Shown piece by piece: positions 1 to 8,733 of a DNA stretch of 64,000 bases. Within the stretch, counting starts at the first letter, position 1. Every line of letters begins with the position of its first letter. The translations under genes and the position numbers were made by a program. Origin of the DNA: JBOGXA01 sp050694175 (lineage in GTDB: Bacteria; Actinomycetota; CADDZG01; WHSQ01). The notes below the pieces were generated by a model. It had not been told where the DNA came from. It searched no databases and was given only the letters and a program-made list of their open reading frames with translations. The stretch is taken from NCBI GenBank assembly GCA_050694175.1, contig JBOGXA010000013.1:1-64000 (forward strand), in the 5' to 3' direction.

Positions 1-1
1 G

Positions 2-823
2 GCCCCCGGCGCGATCGACCGGGCGATGGGTTTTCTGAGGTCGCAAGTGAGAAGCGGCGAAGCGGCCACCATCGGGCTCAAGGCAAAAGTCGCAATGGCC
101 GCGGTCGCCGCGGGTCGCAATCCGCGCCGGTTCGGAGGCGAGAACCTCATAAGCGACCTGCGCGCCTCGATGCAGCCCGACGGTCGATACGGAGCCACCA
201 CGGCCGTGCTCGACCACGCCCTGGCCGTCCTCGCCCTGGCGGCAGCCCGGGCAACGGTCGACCCGCAGGCCGGGGCGTGGCTCGCCGACGCGCAGTGCGC
301 CGACGGCGGCTGGCAGTACGACCAACCAGCGGGCGCCGGTGACGACGAGCACTGCTGGGATGGCACCGACACCGACTTTTTCCGCTCCGACACGAACACG
401 ACGAGTCTCGCCGTCCAGGCCCTCGAGTCCGTCTCGGGCTCACCGGCACCGGCCGTGAACCCGTTCGCCTTCTTCCGAGCGGCGCGCGATGAGGTCAAGC
501 GAGGATGGGGCTACGACCTCTCGTTCACGATGACCGATGCCAACTCGACCTCCATGGTGCTGGGGACATACACGGCGGCGGGTCGTGACGCACCACCGGC
601 CGCCGTCAGGGCGCTCAAGGAGCTCCAGTACCTGCGCTGCGGCCGGAAGTACGGTGCGTTCGCATTCACGTGGGTCGATCCCGAGGGCGACGGCACGCTG
701 ACGCGCACCGATCCCGACACGTTCGCGACCACGAGTGGGATCCTCGGACTCCTTCGAAAGCCTCTTCCGGTTCCGGAGCAGCGGGTATCGAAGCCCGCGG
801 CGACCTGCCGGCGCGCTCGCTGA
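2..823 (+). CDS. Prenyltransferase/squalene-oxidase-repeat alpha/alpha-barrel protein, 5' truncated by window edge
   Basis: The frame is open from base 2, so the ATG at 26 is probably internal and the N-terminus lies outside the window. The 270 or so visible residues contain helical repeats typical of the prenyltransferase/squalene-oxidase alpha/alpha toroid, including 'QCADGGWQY' and 'TTSGILGLL'. There is no sign of the DXDD or zinc residues of true cyclases or transferases. The stop TGA shares one base with the start of the next gene, and four ECF transporter or accessory genes follow. Family knowledge: the alpha domain of intrinsic factor/transcobalamin has this fold. Inference: an extracytoplasmic ligand-capture protein for the ECF system. 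An unrelated helical-repeat protein remains possible. Confidence 0.75.
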   Translation, partial: APGAIDRAMGFLRSQVRSGEAATIGLKAKVAMAAVAAGRNPRRFGGENLISDLRASMQPDGRYGATTAVLDHALAVLALAAARATVDPQAGAWLADAQCADGGWQYDQPAGAGDDEHCWDGTDTDFFRSDTNTTSLAVQALESVSGSPAPAVNPFAFFRAARDEVKRGWGYDLSFTMTDANSTSMVLGTYTAAGRDAPPAAVRALKELQYLRCGRKYGAFAFTWVDPEGDGTLTRTDPDTFATTSGILGLLRKPLPVPEQRVSKPAATCRRAR

Positions 824-1689
824 TGAGGATTCGTGCCGGGCTCGTAGCCGTCGCGCTGACGGCGGCGGTCCTCGGACCCGGTCTGGCGGCGCCTGAGGCC
901 GCGTGCGCAGGAGGTGCGCCGCGCGCGGTCCTGGTCGTGAACACAGGATCAGATGTCGTGCGCTACTGCGTGGCTCTCGGCGAGCGATCGGTGTCGGGCA
1001 CCGATCTCATCGTTCTCGCGTCACAGCAGCACGGGCTGAGCTACCGGTTCGGCTACGGGGGCGGCGCCGTCTGCATGCTCGCCGGTGTTGGGACCTCAGG
1101 CGACGATTGCTTCGAGGACTACCCCGACTTCTGGGGATACTGGCGCGGCGACGGATCCGGCGGCTGGACGTGGTCGAGCAGTGGCGCGGCTTCGACGACT
1201 GTGACCGACGGCGACGTGGAGGGATGGTCGTGGGGGAGCGGCAACGACGGCTCTACCCACCCGCAACCCCCGGCGACGCGCTACGGCGACGTGTGCGCGG
1301 CGGTCGAGCGGTCGCAGCGAGACGAGGGCCGAGCAGGGGGCCGCGACGTAAAGGAGTCGGAACGCGATCCGCAGCCGGCGCAGACCCCGTCGCGCTCCGA
1401 GGCACCCGCGCCGTCATCGGACGCCGGGGGCGCCGGGACGCGCGGTGACCGGCGCAAGGATCCAAAGGACGACCGTGAGCCGCGCGCGCCGGGCCGGGCG
1501 ATCGCCCGCGCGCCCCGTGCCGGCACTCCCCCGGGGCCCGGTTCGGGCGCGCCGCATCCGACCGCGGCCTCGCCGGAATCCGACTCGGGCCCTCCGCCGG
1601 CCGGGCTGGCGGCGGCCGCCATGACGGCGCTGCTCGCGTCGGCGGGAGTGCTCGTGCGGGTGCGTTCTACCCGGGCCGAAAGGGACTAG
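823..1689 (+). CDS. Secreted beta-domain (DUF4430-like) protein with C-terminal membrane anchor, partner of the ECF transporter
   Basis: The start is ATG 823 (TGATG junction with the preceding gene). An upstream in-frame ATG at 670 lies inside that gene. The 288-aa protein has a signal peptide (about residues 1–28), then a small compact domain rich in Gly/Trp with five scattered Cys and the motif 'DFWGYWRGDGSGGW', which recalls DUF4430/transcobalamin-like C-terminal beta domains. A long disordered Pro/Ser/Arg stretch (about 150–260) follows, and a hydrophobic segment near residue 270 ends in basic residues. It abuts ecfT with no gap. Inference: with the upstream alpha/alpha protein it forms a split vitamin-binding pair. 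The DUF4430 assignment is by pattern only. Confidence 0.65.
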   Translation: MRIRAGLVAVALTAAVLGPGLAAPEAACAGGAPRAVLVVNTGSDVVRYCVALGERSVSGTDLIVLASQQHGLSYRFGYGGGAVCMLAGVGTSGDDCFEDYPDFWGYWRGDGSGGWTWSSSGAASTTVTDGDVEGWSWGSGNDGSTHPQPPATRYGDVCAAVERSQRDEGRAGGRDVKESERDPQPAQTPSRSEAPAPSSDAGGAGTRGDRRKDPKDDREPRAPGRAIARAPRAGTPPGPGSGAPHPTAASPESDSGPPPAGLAAAAMTALLASAGVLVRVRSTRAERD

Positions 1690-2496
1690 ATGCACCAGGG
1701 GGCGTGGCTGGTGTGGGCGACGGGAACAGCCGCGATTGTGGTGTCGACGACCAACCCCTTCTACCTGGGTCCGCTGGTCGCGGCCTCCTATGTGGTCCAT
1801 GTCACTTGTCGGATCGAGGGTCCGGGAGTGCGCACGTTCAGGTGGTTCGCAGTGGGAGCGATCGTCGCAATCTTCATCCGGATCGCACTCGTGCTGATCG
1901 GCGTCGTATGGCCGGCCGCGGGGGAGGTGAACGCCGGCACGCTCACACATGCCGCGCTCGAAGGAGCGCGGCTGGGTGCGCTGCTGATGGTCTTCGGAAC
2001 TTTCAATTCGGTGACAGACCCCTTCCGTCTGCTCAGGCTCGCTCCCGCGCGCTGGCACGAGGTCGCCCTTGCAAGCTCGTTGGCGCTTGCAATTGCGCCG
2101 CGCACGATCGAGGCGGCCGGTCGCGTCCTCGAAGCCCAGAGATTGCGCGGCATCGATGTCAGGGGGCCGCGGTCGCTTGCGGCCCTCGCGGTGCCGGTGC
2201 TCGAGAACGGGATGGACGACGCGGTTCTCCTGGCGGAGAGCATGGACGCGCGCGGTCACGGTCACGGCCGCCGCACCCGTTACCGTCCCGAGCGCTGGAC
2301 GGTGCGATCGTGGACGGGAGCGGCTCCCGTGCTGGCGGGAGGTCTGTTCGTCGGGTTCGGGATCGCGGGCGCGGGGGACCTCGAACCATCGACCTTCCCG
2401 CTGTCATGGCCCGGCGCGAGCCTAGTCCTCGTCGTCGCCGTGATGCTGGTGGCGGCTCCGGCGTTCGTTGCCTCGGCGCGAGGAGCGCGCCCGTGA
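1690..2496 (+). CDS. ECF transporter transmembrane component (EcfT, CbiQ family)
   Basis: The protein has 268 aa with about five or six hydrophobic segments (for example 8–35, 55–80 and two near the C-terminus). The cytoplasmic part carries the two short charged EcfT coupling motifs, seen as 'EAQRLRGID' and 'ESMDARGHG', which bind the grooves of the two ATPases. In ECF systems EcfT is the scaffold that couples ATP hydrolysis to toppling of the S component. The ATG directly follows the TAG of the preceding gene, and the stop overlaps the GTG start of the ATPase by 4 nt, so translation is likely coupled. The vitamin cannot be read from EcfT. Confidence 0.88.
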   Translation: MHQGAWLVWATGTAAIVVSTTNPFYLGPLVAASYVVHVTCRIEGPGVRTFRWFAVGAIVAIFIRIALVLIGVVWPAAGEVNAGTLTHAALEGARLGALLMVFGTFNSVTDPFRLLRLAPARWHEVALASSLALAIAPRTIEAAGRVLEAQRLRGIDVRGPRSLAALAVPVLENGMDDAVLLAESMDARGHGHGRRTRYRPERWTVRSWTGAAPVLAGGLFVGFGIAGAGDLEPSTFPLSWPGASLVLVVAVMLVAAPAFVASARGARP

Positions 2497-4073
2497 CCGG
2501 GATAATCTCCGTCGAGGGCGTCACGTACCGCTATCCGAGCGCAGCCGGTCCGGCGATCCTCGGGGCGAACTTCACGATCGAGGAGGGCTCCTTCGTGCTG
2601 GTGGCGGGGGAGACGGGCGCCGGCAAGTCGACTCTTCTGCGCGCGGTGAACGGTCTGGTACCCCACTTCTCGGGCGGTGAGTTCTCGGGCCGCGTGCTCG
2701 TAGGGGGGCGAGACACGCTCGATCACGCCCCGCGCGATCTCGCCGACCTGGTTGCCTTCGTTCCCCAGAACGCGGCTGCGTCCTTCGTGGTCGATCGCGT
2801 CGAGGACGAACTGGCCTATGCGATGGAGAACCTCGGCGTTCCCCCCGCGACCATGAGGAGGAGGGTCGAGGAGACGCTGGATCTCATGGCGATTGCAGAG
2901 CTGCGCGACCGAGGCGTGCGTGCGCTTTCGGGCGGCGAGCGTCAGCGCGTCGCGATAGCAGCCGCTCTCGCCGCGGGACCTCGCTCTCTCGTCCTCGACG
3001 AACCGACGAGCCAGCTCGACCCGCAGGGAGCCGAGGACGTCCTTGCCGCGCTTCAGCGACTCGTCCACGACATGGGGCTCACGGTCGTCATCGCAGAGCA
3101 CCGTTTGGAGCGCGTCGCCGGGTTCGTCGACGTAGCGGTGGGATGCCGGCCGGAGCGTCCCCCTGTTGTGGGTGAGCCGCGCGCCGTGCTCGAGGAGTTG
3201 CGAATCGGCCCCCCGGTCGCGCGCCTCGGGTGGTCGATCGGATGGACACCTGTACCTCTCACCGTGCGCGAGGCGAGGAGACGTGCGCGTTCGCTGGGCC
3301 TCGGTCCTCCGCGGCGAATAAAGGGGGAGACGCGGGGCGAAGCGATCGCCCGCGCCTACGCGGTGCACGCGGGCTACGGCCGTCGGACCGCTCTCGCCGG
3401 CATCGACTTCGAGCTGCGCGCCGGCGAGGTGGTCGCGCTCATGGGCCGCAACGGCGCGGGCAAGTCGACTCTCCTCAGGTGCCTGTGCGGGCTTCACGAC
3501 CCTGCGCGCGGTCGGGTGCTCGTCGCCGGGCGTGAGCCGCGACCCGGGCGCGACGTGGCGCTGTGTCCGCAGGAGCCCGAGACCGTGCTCTTCAAGGAGA
3601 AAGCGATCGATGAGGTGCGCGCCACGTTGAGAGCTTCGGGCCGGCATGCGGACGCGGGGAGGGTTCTCGACGACTTTGGCGTCGGCGACCTGGCCGATCG
3701 CCATCCGCGCGATCTGTCTGCGGGCGAGCGACTGCTGGTCGCGGTTGCGGCCATCGCCGCGACCGGCGCGCGCGTTCTCCTCCTCGATGAGCCGACGCGC
3801 GGCCTCGACCACCCGGCCAAACGCCGCCTCTCGTCCCTTCTTAGAGGCTTCGTTGCGCAAGGAGGAGGTGTTGTGATCGCGACGCACGATGTCGAGCTGG
3901 CGGCCGAGCTGGCCGGGCGCGTCGTGATTCTTGCGGGCGGAGAAGTCATCGCCGAGGGCGTTCCGGCAGATGTGCTGGGGGACTCGCCTGTGTTCGCTCC
4001 GCAGATGGCGCGCACGTTCGGGAGAGGGTGGCTGATACCGGAGCAGGTGGCCGCGGCCGTGATGCCGTCGTGA
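2493..4073 (+). CDS. Fused double ATPase of an ECF transporter (EcfA1-EcfA2)
   Basis: The GTG start at 2493 sits in the GTGA overlap with ecfT. The open frame extends further upstream but only as a shadow of ecfT. The 526-aa protein contains two complete ABC ATPase domains. The first has Walker A 'GETGAGKST', signature 'LSGGERQRV' and Walker B 'LVLDEPTSQLD'. The second has 'GRNGAGKST', signature 'LSAGERLLV' and 'LLLDEPTRGLD', with the switch His in 'ATHDVE'. Many bacteria encode the two ATPases separately, and fusion gives an obligate heterodimer. The second signature has Ala in place of the usual Gly. It overlaps the S-component gene by 4 nt. Confidence 0.9.
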   Translation: MTGIISVEGVTYRYPSAAGPAILGANFTIEEGSFVLVAGETGAGKSTLLRAVNGLVPHFSGGEFSGRVLVGGRDTLDHAPRDLADLVAFVPQNAAASFVVDRVEDELAYAMENLGVPPATMRRRVEETLDLMAIAELRDRGVRALSGGERQRVAIAAALAAGPRSLVLDEPTSQLDPQGAEDVLAALQRLVHDMGLTVVIAEHRLERVAGFVDVAVGCRPERPPVVGEPRAVLEELRIGPPVARLGWSIGWTPVPLTVREARRRARSLGLGPPRRIKGETRGEAIARAYAVHAGYGRRTALAGIDFELRAGEVVALMGRNGAGKSTLLRCLCGLHDPARGRVLVAGREPRPGRDVALCPQEPETVLFKEKAIDEVRATLRASGRHADAGRVLDDFGVGDLADRHPRDLSAGERLLVAVAAIAATGARVLLLDEPTRGLDHPAKRRLSSLLRGFVAQGGGVVIATHDVELAAELAGRVVILAGGEVIAEGVPADVLGDSPVFAPQMARTFGRGWLIPEQVAAAVMPS

Positions 4074-4996
4074 ACAGCGTCGCGCTCAGGACGGTCGGAC
4101 TCCTCGTTGCCAATCTCGTCGGAGCGATCGCGTTTGCGTGGCCCTTCGTGCTCCCCTCAGTTGTACGCGACGTCGATGGTCACGGGGCGGACTATCCGTT
4201 CATCCTGGCTGGCTTGATGCTCTGCATCGGGCTGCTGCTGTTCGTGCAACTCGGGCGCGGGGGTATGGGCCCGAAGACGGTCGCGCTAATAGGCGTGCTC
4301 GGGGCGGTGATGGTCGCACTTCGACTCCCCGGATTCATACAGGGCTTCTCTGCCAGCTTCATAGTGGTACTGGTCGCGGGAGCATCGTTCGGCCCCGCCT
4401 TCGGCTTCCTGCTGGGGGCGATCGGAATCCTGGCCTCGAGCCTGTTCATCGGCGGACTCGGTGTGTGGGTTCCGTTTCAAATGGTCGCCGTGGGGTGGGT
4501 CGGAATGGGTGCCGGTCTCGTGCCGAAGCACCCGGACCCCCGGGTGCGTGTTGCGATTCTGGCCGCATACGGATTCGTCGCCGGGCTCGCCTACGGGGCC
4601 ATTATCAATCTCTACTTCTGGCCGTTCGCCTCGCAGGGGACGGGGTTGTCGTGGGTCCCCGACGATACGGTCGTGGAGAATGCTCGCCACTACGCCGCCT
4701 TCTACGCGGCGACGTCATTGCCGCACGACATCTTTCGCGCGATCGGCAATGCTGCGCTGGTGATCGTCCTCGGGAGGCCCCTGCTCGCCGCCCTCGATCG
4801 GGCGGCTATCCGCATGAGCTACCGGCGGCTGCCGGGCCGCATAATGGAGGTGGGAGCCGCCCGGGTGGCCGCGGCCCGGGACGACCGGGTCGAGGAAAGT
4901 CCGGACTCCACAGGGCAAGACGCTGGGGAAAATCCCAGGCGGGGCGACCCGCGGACAGTGCCACAGAAAGCAGACCGCCCGGCCTCGGTCGGGTAA
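4070..4996 (+). CDS. ECF transporter substrate-binding (S) component; 3' end overlaps rnpB
   Basis: The GTG start at 4070 overlaps the ATPase stop (GTGA). About 250 residues form six predicted membrane segments with small-residue-rich helices, and the last helix is preceded by 'LPHDIFRAIGNAAL', a pattern common in actinobacterial ECF S components of the CbrT/YkoE-like group. The substrate is unproven. Cobalamin is the best guess because of the transcobalamin-like neighbours. From about residue 262 the reading frame enters the RNase P RNA gene and continues for about 48 codons of hydrophilic, probably unselected tail to a TAA inside rnpB. The tail is therefore dictated by rnpB sequence. Confidence 0.8.
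   Translation: MNSVALRTVGLLVANLVGAIAFAWPFVLPSVVRDVDGHGADYPFILAGLMLCIGLLLFVQLGRGGMGPKTVALIGVLGAVMVALRLPGFIQGFSASFIVVLVAGASFGPAFGFLLGAIGILASSLFIGGLGVWVPFQMVAVGWVGMGAGLVPKHPDPRVRVAILAAYGFVAGLAYGAIINLYFWPFASQGTGLSWVPDDTVVENARHYAAFYAATSLPHDIFRAIGNAALVIVLGRPLLAALDRAAIRMSYRRLPGRIMEVGAARVAAARDDRVEESPDSTGQDAGENPRRGDPRTVPQKADRPASVG
4840..4845 (+). promoter_or_regulatory. rnpB: Candidate -10 box for rnpB inside the S-component gene
   Basis: The hexamer CATAAT lies 6–7 nt before the first base of the RNase P RNA P1 stem, the spacing expected between a -10 box and the transcript start. No good -35 box is visible 16–18 nt upstream. If real, rnpB is transcribed from a promoter buried in the last codons of the transporter gene. 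Processing from the operon mRNA is the alternative. Confidence 0.4.
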
Positions 4997-5219
4997 GGGT
5001 GAAACGGTGAGGTAAGAGCTCACCAGCGCGCCGGGTGACTGGCGCGGCTCGGTAAACCCCGTCGGGAGCAAGGCCAAGCAGGGGGCATGGGTGGCCCGCC
5101 CGCCCGCGAGGGCACCCCCGGGTAGGCCGCACGAGGCGGGCGGCAACGTCCGCCCCAGATGGATGGCCGCCCCCGCCGATTGAGGCGGGACAGAATCCGG
5201 CTTACAGGGCGGCTCCCGT
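4851..5219 (+). ncRNA. rnpB: RNase P RNA, bacterial class A
   Basis: This is the catalytic RNA of RNase P, which matures tRNA 5' ends. The universally conserved 5' block GAGGAAAGTCCGGACTCC lies at about 4892, followed by 'ACAGTGCCACAGAAA', 'GGGTAAGGGTGAAACGGTG' and 'TAAACCCC', then 'GAGGCGGGCGGCAAC', 'AGATGGATG' and the 3' block ACAGAATCCGGCTTACA at about 5190. The P1 helix closes exactly, with 4852–4862 complementary over 11 bp to 5207–5217. The layout closely resembles Streptomyces RNase P RNA. Its first ~145 nt are also translated as the tail of the ECF S component. Confidence 0.97.
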
Positions 5220-5251
5220 TCAACTCTCCCGCGTGATCCAGCGCCGAGACG

Positions 5252-6454
5252 TCAGAAGAGGCGGCGAAGGCGTGCCGTAACCCCCGCGCCGCACTCCACC
5301 GCCGACGCGCCGACGAGTGCGGCGAGATCGGTGGTCGCGGTCTTAATCGGCTCGGCGGCCGCCCGCTCGCCGACCCCGTCCTCGAGGTGCACCGCGTTGA
5401 GGCGCAGGATGCCCGAGTTCCTGTCGAACGCCGGATCCACCCGTCCAAGCAGGCAATCGCCGTGGAGCAGCGGCATGACGAAGTACCCGAACCGGCGTTT
5501 GGCCGCCGGGGTGTAGATCTCGATCCGGTAATGGAAGTCGAACAGGTCCTCGGTGCGCTTGCGGTCGCAGATCAGATTGTCGAACGGAGATAACAGCACC
5601 GCCCGCGGCCCGAGGTCGCCGCCGGAACCGTCCGCGTCTTCGGCATGGATGTACCAGACCCCCGAGACGCCTTCGACCTGAGAGCGAACGATCTCGCCCT
5701 TCCGCTCGAGCGATTCGAGGACGCGATCCAGATTCGGGTAGCGGCCGCGGGTGAAGTGCTCCTTGATGTCGCGCGGGCGCGCCACGCCGAGAGCTCGAAG
5801 CGTCCGGAGGGTAGCGCGCCGTACGATCTCACCCTCGGTCAGCGTAGCTCTGGGTGTCCAGTCCGGGAGCGCGCGTTCGGCGATGTCCCACCAACGGACG
5901 CCGGAGTGCCGTGCGGATACGAGGACCTTCCCCTTCGCCCACAAGAACGTGAGCATGCGATCGACGTTGCGATCGTTTGTCCAACCGCTCGACTTCCACG
6001 GAGCGGCGTCGTAGCTCGCGAACGTGCGGGCCGGCAGAGGTCCCTCCCGGCGCAGCTTGGTCATGATCCGCCGGCGTAGTCCGGCGTTAGCATCCATGAA
6101 CTCGCGCGCGTGCGTTGACCAGGCCGAACCGTCACCAGGCCAGCGCCGCATCATGAGGTTGTGGACCTGGTAGTCCTCAGTGAGGACGATGGAGGCTGCG
6201 TGTGCCCAGTACTCGAACATAGCGCGGTCACCCCACAACAAGCGGTCGAGCGCTGCACGATCGAAGGGACCGAGACGCGCTCCAAGCACGAGAATGTGAC
6301 TCGGCGCGGCGGCCGAAGTAGGGTCGAGTTGCAGGCAACCCAGCCGGCGCGCAACCGACATGATCGACTCGGCAGTGGCCGGGGGCCGCGCCCCTACAAG
6401 AAGCTGGCGTCTTACGAACAGCCGGCGCGCGGCCCGTTTGGTGAGCGTGAACAT
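5252..6454 (-). CDS. Winged-helix DNA glycosylase of the AlkX/YcaQ (AlkZ-like, DUF1006) family
   Basis: The protein has 400 aa, the usual length of the HTH_42 family of monofunctional glycosylases that unhook bulky alkylation adducts and interstrand crosslinks. The N-terminal part contains 'GCLQLDPTSAAAPSHILVLGARLG', spanning the catalytic Q-x-D/Q motif. Here it reads Q-L-D, the form I associate with AlkX/YcaQ rather than the Q-x-Q of antibiotic-cluster AlkZ. Three winged-helix units and a C-terminal beta domain ('DNLICDRKRTEDLFDFHYRIEIY') fit the family. The gene is transcribed toward rnpB and has no operon partner, which suggests a housekeeping repair role. Confidence 0.85.
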   Translation of the reverse strand: MFTLTKRAARRLFVRRQLLVGARPPATAESIMSVARRLGCLQLDPTSAAAPSHILVLGARLGPFDRAALDRLLWGDRAMFEYWAHAASIVLTEDYQVHNLMMRRWPGDGSAWSTHAREFMDANAGLRRRIMTKLRREGPLPARTFASYDAAPWKSSGWTNDRNVDRMLTFLWAKGKVLVSARHSGVRWWDIAERALPDWTPRATLTEGEIVRRATLRTLRALGVARPRDIKEHFTRGRYPNLDRVLESLERKGEIVRSQVEGVSGVWYIHAEDADGSGGDLGPRAVLLSPFDNLICDRKRTEDLFDFHYRIEIYTPAAKRRFGYFVMPLLHGDCLLGRVDPAFDRNSGILRLNAVHLEDGVGERAAAEPIKTATTDLAALVGASAVECGAGVTARLRRLF

Positions 6455-6530
6455 CAGCGAACGCTAGCGCAGGGGGGCGAACACCGGGCACCTTTCGCCG
6501 GGGTACGCAGGCAAGCGGTGAGGGAGCGCG

Positions 6531-8267
6531 CTAGCGCGGAAGGGTGAACGAGAACGTCGCGCCGGCCCCCGTTGGGCTCTCGGCCCAGATACGTCCCGCA
6601 TGCATCTCGACGATCATGCGCGATACGTAGAGCCCGATTCCCGACCCCGGCGCGCGGCCCACCGTCGTCGTCAGCCTGCTGAAGCGCTCGAAGAGCTTGT
6701 CCATCTGCTCGGCGGGTATGCCGGGCCCCCGATCCTTCACGGATACCTTCACCTCATCCCCGGAGGGTTCGACCGACAGAATTATGGGAGCGGTCTCATC
6801 GGAGAACTTCGCCGCGTTCGAGATCAGGTTCAAGATCACCTGCTTGACGCGGTCGCGATCCGCACTGACCTTCGCCTCTTCGAGCCCTGTGATGAGGTCG
6901 ACGCGCGGTGAATAACCGGAGTCGACCATGGCCTCGGCCGCCAGTTCGACGAGATTCACCAGCTCCAACTGGAGCTGGATGCGGCCGCGATCGATGGCTT
7001 CGAGATCCAAGAACTCCGAGACCATGCGAGTCAGACGGCGCGACTCCCGTTCCAGGGTGTCGAGGAGCTGATCGCGATCCGCCTCGGGAAGCCGTTCTTT
7101 ACGCCACAACAGAAGGTGCGCGATGCCGGCGACTACGGTCATCGGCGAGCGAAGCTCGTGGCTCACCATCGAGACGAAATCGCTGCGGAGATCGTTGAGC
7201 TCGCGGAGTTTCTCTGCGGTGTTCAGTGCCTCGCCATAAAGACGGGCGTGGTGGATCGCAACCGACACTTCCCGTGCGGCCCCCTCGATGAACGCGATGT
7301 CTGATTCAGTCCATGTGCGCGGGCGCAGGCTGTGGAACGTCACCACCCCCAGCAGATCTCCGCCCCAATCGAGGGGGGTCGAGAGCACCGCGGCCGTGCC
7401 GGCCTCGAGCAGATCGTCGACCGTGCCGGGCAGTTCCGGGTCGCGCATGCGCGCGTCCTTGCTAACTTCGATGCTCCACTGGGTCCTCATGGTGCGCGCC
7501 GCGAGGCTTGAAACCGGGTACTGGACGCGTACGCGCGCGGCGAGCCGCGTGACGCCCTCGGCCGCCCATTCGTACTCGATGGGGCCGAGGAGGTCTCCGC
7601 CCGGGCTTTCGACACTCCGTATGAAGCAGCGGTCGACTCCCGCTCCGATCCCGAGTTGCTCGACCGTCGTGGTGAGCACCTCCTCGATGTCGAGAGAGTG
7701 CCGGACGCTCCACGCGATGTCGCGCAGAAGCGCTCCCTGTGCCGCTCGCTCCGACTCCGACTCGAAGAGCCGGGCGTTCTGGATCCCAACCGCCGCGAGG
7801 GCCCCCATCGCCTCGACGGCCGACTGGTCGGCGTCGGTGAAGGGGGCCGAGCCGGGGCGCTTGGTGAGGTAGAGCGCACCCACGAGGCTGTCGCCGTGTT
7901 GGATGGGAACCGCCAGCAGGGCATCCATGGCCACATGGCGGCTGGGGAAACCGACCGATCGGGGGTCTTCGGACAGGACTTCGAGGCGAATGGGCGCCCG
8001 CCCCTCCAGCACCGCGCCGAGAAGGCCGCGTCCCTCCGGGAGGTGGGGGAGGCCGGCCACCTCCTCGTCGGTGAGGCCGCGATGGACGAAGCGGGTGATG
8101 CCTGATGCACCGACGGTCGCGGCGGCCCCGAAGTCCGCCCCCGTGAGTTCCATCGTGCGCTCGACGATGGCCGTGAGAACCTCCAGGATGTCGAGGTCCT
8201 TGGACAGGTGCAACCCGATCGCCGACAGCGCGTCGAGCAGCCTGCCGGGGTCGTCGTTTGTCTGCAA
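6531..8267 (-). CDS. Soluble GAF-domain sensor histidine kinase
   Basis: The TTG at 8267 is chosen as start because GGAGGT lies 9 nt upstream (8277–8282 on the plus strand). The frame stays open to 8339 but that stretch has no ribosome site. The 578-aa protein has no membrane segment. It has two GAF domains (about 15–165 and 190–340), a dimerisation helix with the phospho-acceptor His in 'MVSHELRSPM', and a HATPase domain with N box 'NLISNAAKFS' and G boxes 'DRGPGIP' and 'GSGIGLYVS'. It should sense a cytoplasmic ligand or redox state. No response regulator is adjacent, so the partner is unknown. It is divergent from ridA. Confidence 0.88.
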   Translation of the reverse strand: MQTNDDPGRLLDALSAIGLHLSKDLDILEVLTAIVERTMELTGADFGAAATVGASGITRFVHRGLTDEEVAGLPHLPEGRGLLGAVLEGRAPIRLEVLSEDPRSVGFPSRHVAMDALLAVPIQHGDSLVGALYLTKRPGSAPFTDADQSAVEAMGALAAVGIQNARLFESESERAAQGALLRDIAWSVRHSLDIEEVLTTTVEQLGIGAGVDRCFIRSVESPGGDLLGPIEYEWAAEGVTRLAARVRVQYPVSSLAARTMRTQWSIEVSKDARMRDPELPGTVDDLLEAGTAAVLSTPLDWGGDLLGVVTFHSLRPRTWTESDIAFIEGAAREVSVAIHHARLYGEALNTAEKLRELNDLRSDFVSMVSHELRSPMTVVAGIAHLLLWRKERLPEADRDQLLDTLERESRRLTRMVSEFLDLEAIDRGRIQLQLELVNLVELAAEAMVDSGYSPRVDLITGLEEAKVSADRDRVKQVILNLISNAAKFSDETAPIILSVEPSGDEVKVSVKDRGPGIPAEQMDKLFERFSRLTTTVGRAPGSGIGLYVSRMIVEMHAGRIWAESPTGAGATFSFTLPR

Positions 8268-8350
8268 GATACTGGTACCTCCGTCAGGAAGGATGATGAA
8301 TCTTATCGTCGGGCAACGCCAGAGGGAGGAAGCTGGCAAAGGAGGTCAAA

Positions 8351-8731
8351 ATGGGAAAATCGGTAATCTCGACGGGGGAGGCGCCGGAGGCGATCGGACC
8401 CTACTCGCAGGCGATCAGCTCTGACACGCTCGTCTTCTGCTCGGGGCAGATCGGCCTCGACCCGTCGTCGGGCGAGCTCGCCTCCGACGACGTCGCGGGC
8501 CAGACGCGCAGGGCGATGCGGAACCTCGATGCGGTGCTGGCCGGCGCGGGCGCAAGCCTGTCCAATGTTGTGAAGGTGACCGCGTACTTGGTCGACATGG
8601 ACGATTTCGCGGCCTTCAACGACGCGTACGGGGACTTCTTCCCGGACGACCCGCCGGCGCGGGCGACCGTCGGCGTCGCGGCATTGCCGAAGGGGGCGAG
8701 GGTGGAGGTCGAGTGCGTTGCCCGAACGTGA
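8351..8731 (+). CDS. RidA family enamine/imine deaminase
   Basis: The 126-aa length is typical of the trimeric YjgF/YER057c/UK114 family. Motifs include 'PEAIGPYSQAI', 'FCSGQIGLDP', 'KVTAYLVDMDDFAAFNDAY' and 'PPARATVGVAALPKGARVEVECVA'. The Arg that binds the substrate carboxylate in true RidA proteins is present in the 'ARATV' segment. RidA hydrolyses reactive 2-aminoacrylate-type enamines released by PLP enzymes. A near-perfect ribosome site (AAAGGAGGT) precedes the ATG. The short space shared with the divergent kinase gene must hold both promoters. Confidence 0.92.
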   Translation: MGKSVISTGEAPEAIGPYSQAISSDTLVFCSGQIGLDPSSGELASDDVAGQTRRAMRNLDAVLAGAGASLSNVVKVTAYLVDMDDFAAFNDAYGDFFPDDPPARATVGVAALPKGARVEVECVART

Positions 8732-8733
8732 GC

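Noticed and set aside
2280..3887. 535-codon open frame on the minus strand across the ECF ATPase gene
   Set aside because: Shadow of the GC-rich plus-strand gene. It is Arg/Pro/Asp-rich with no domain, while the plus frame has two full ABC domains.
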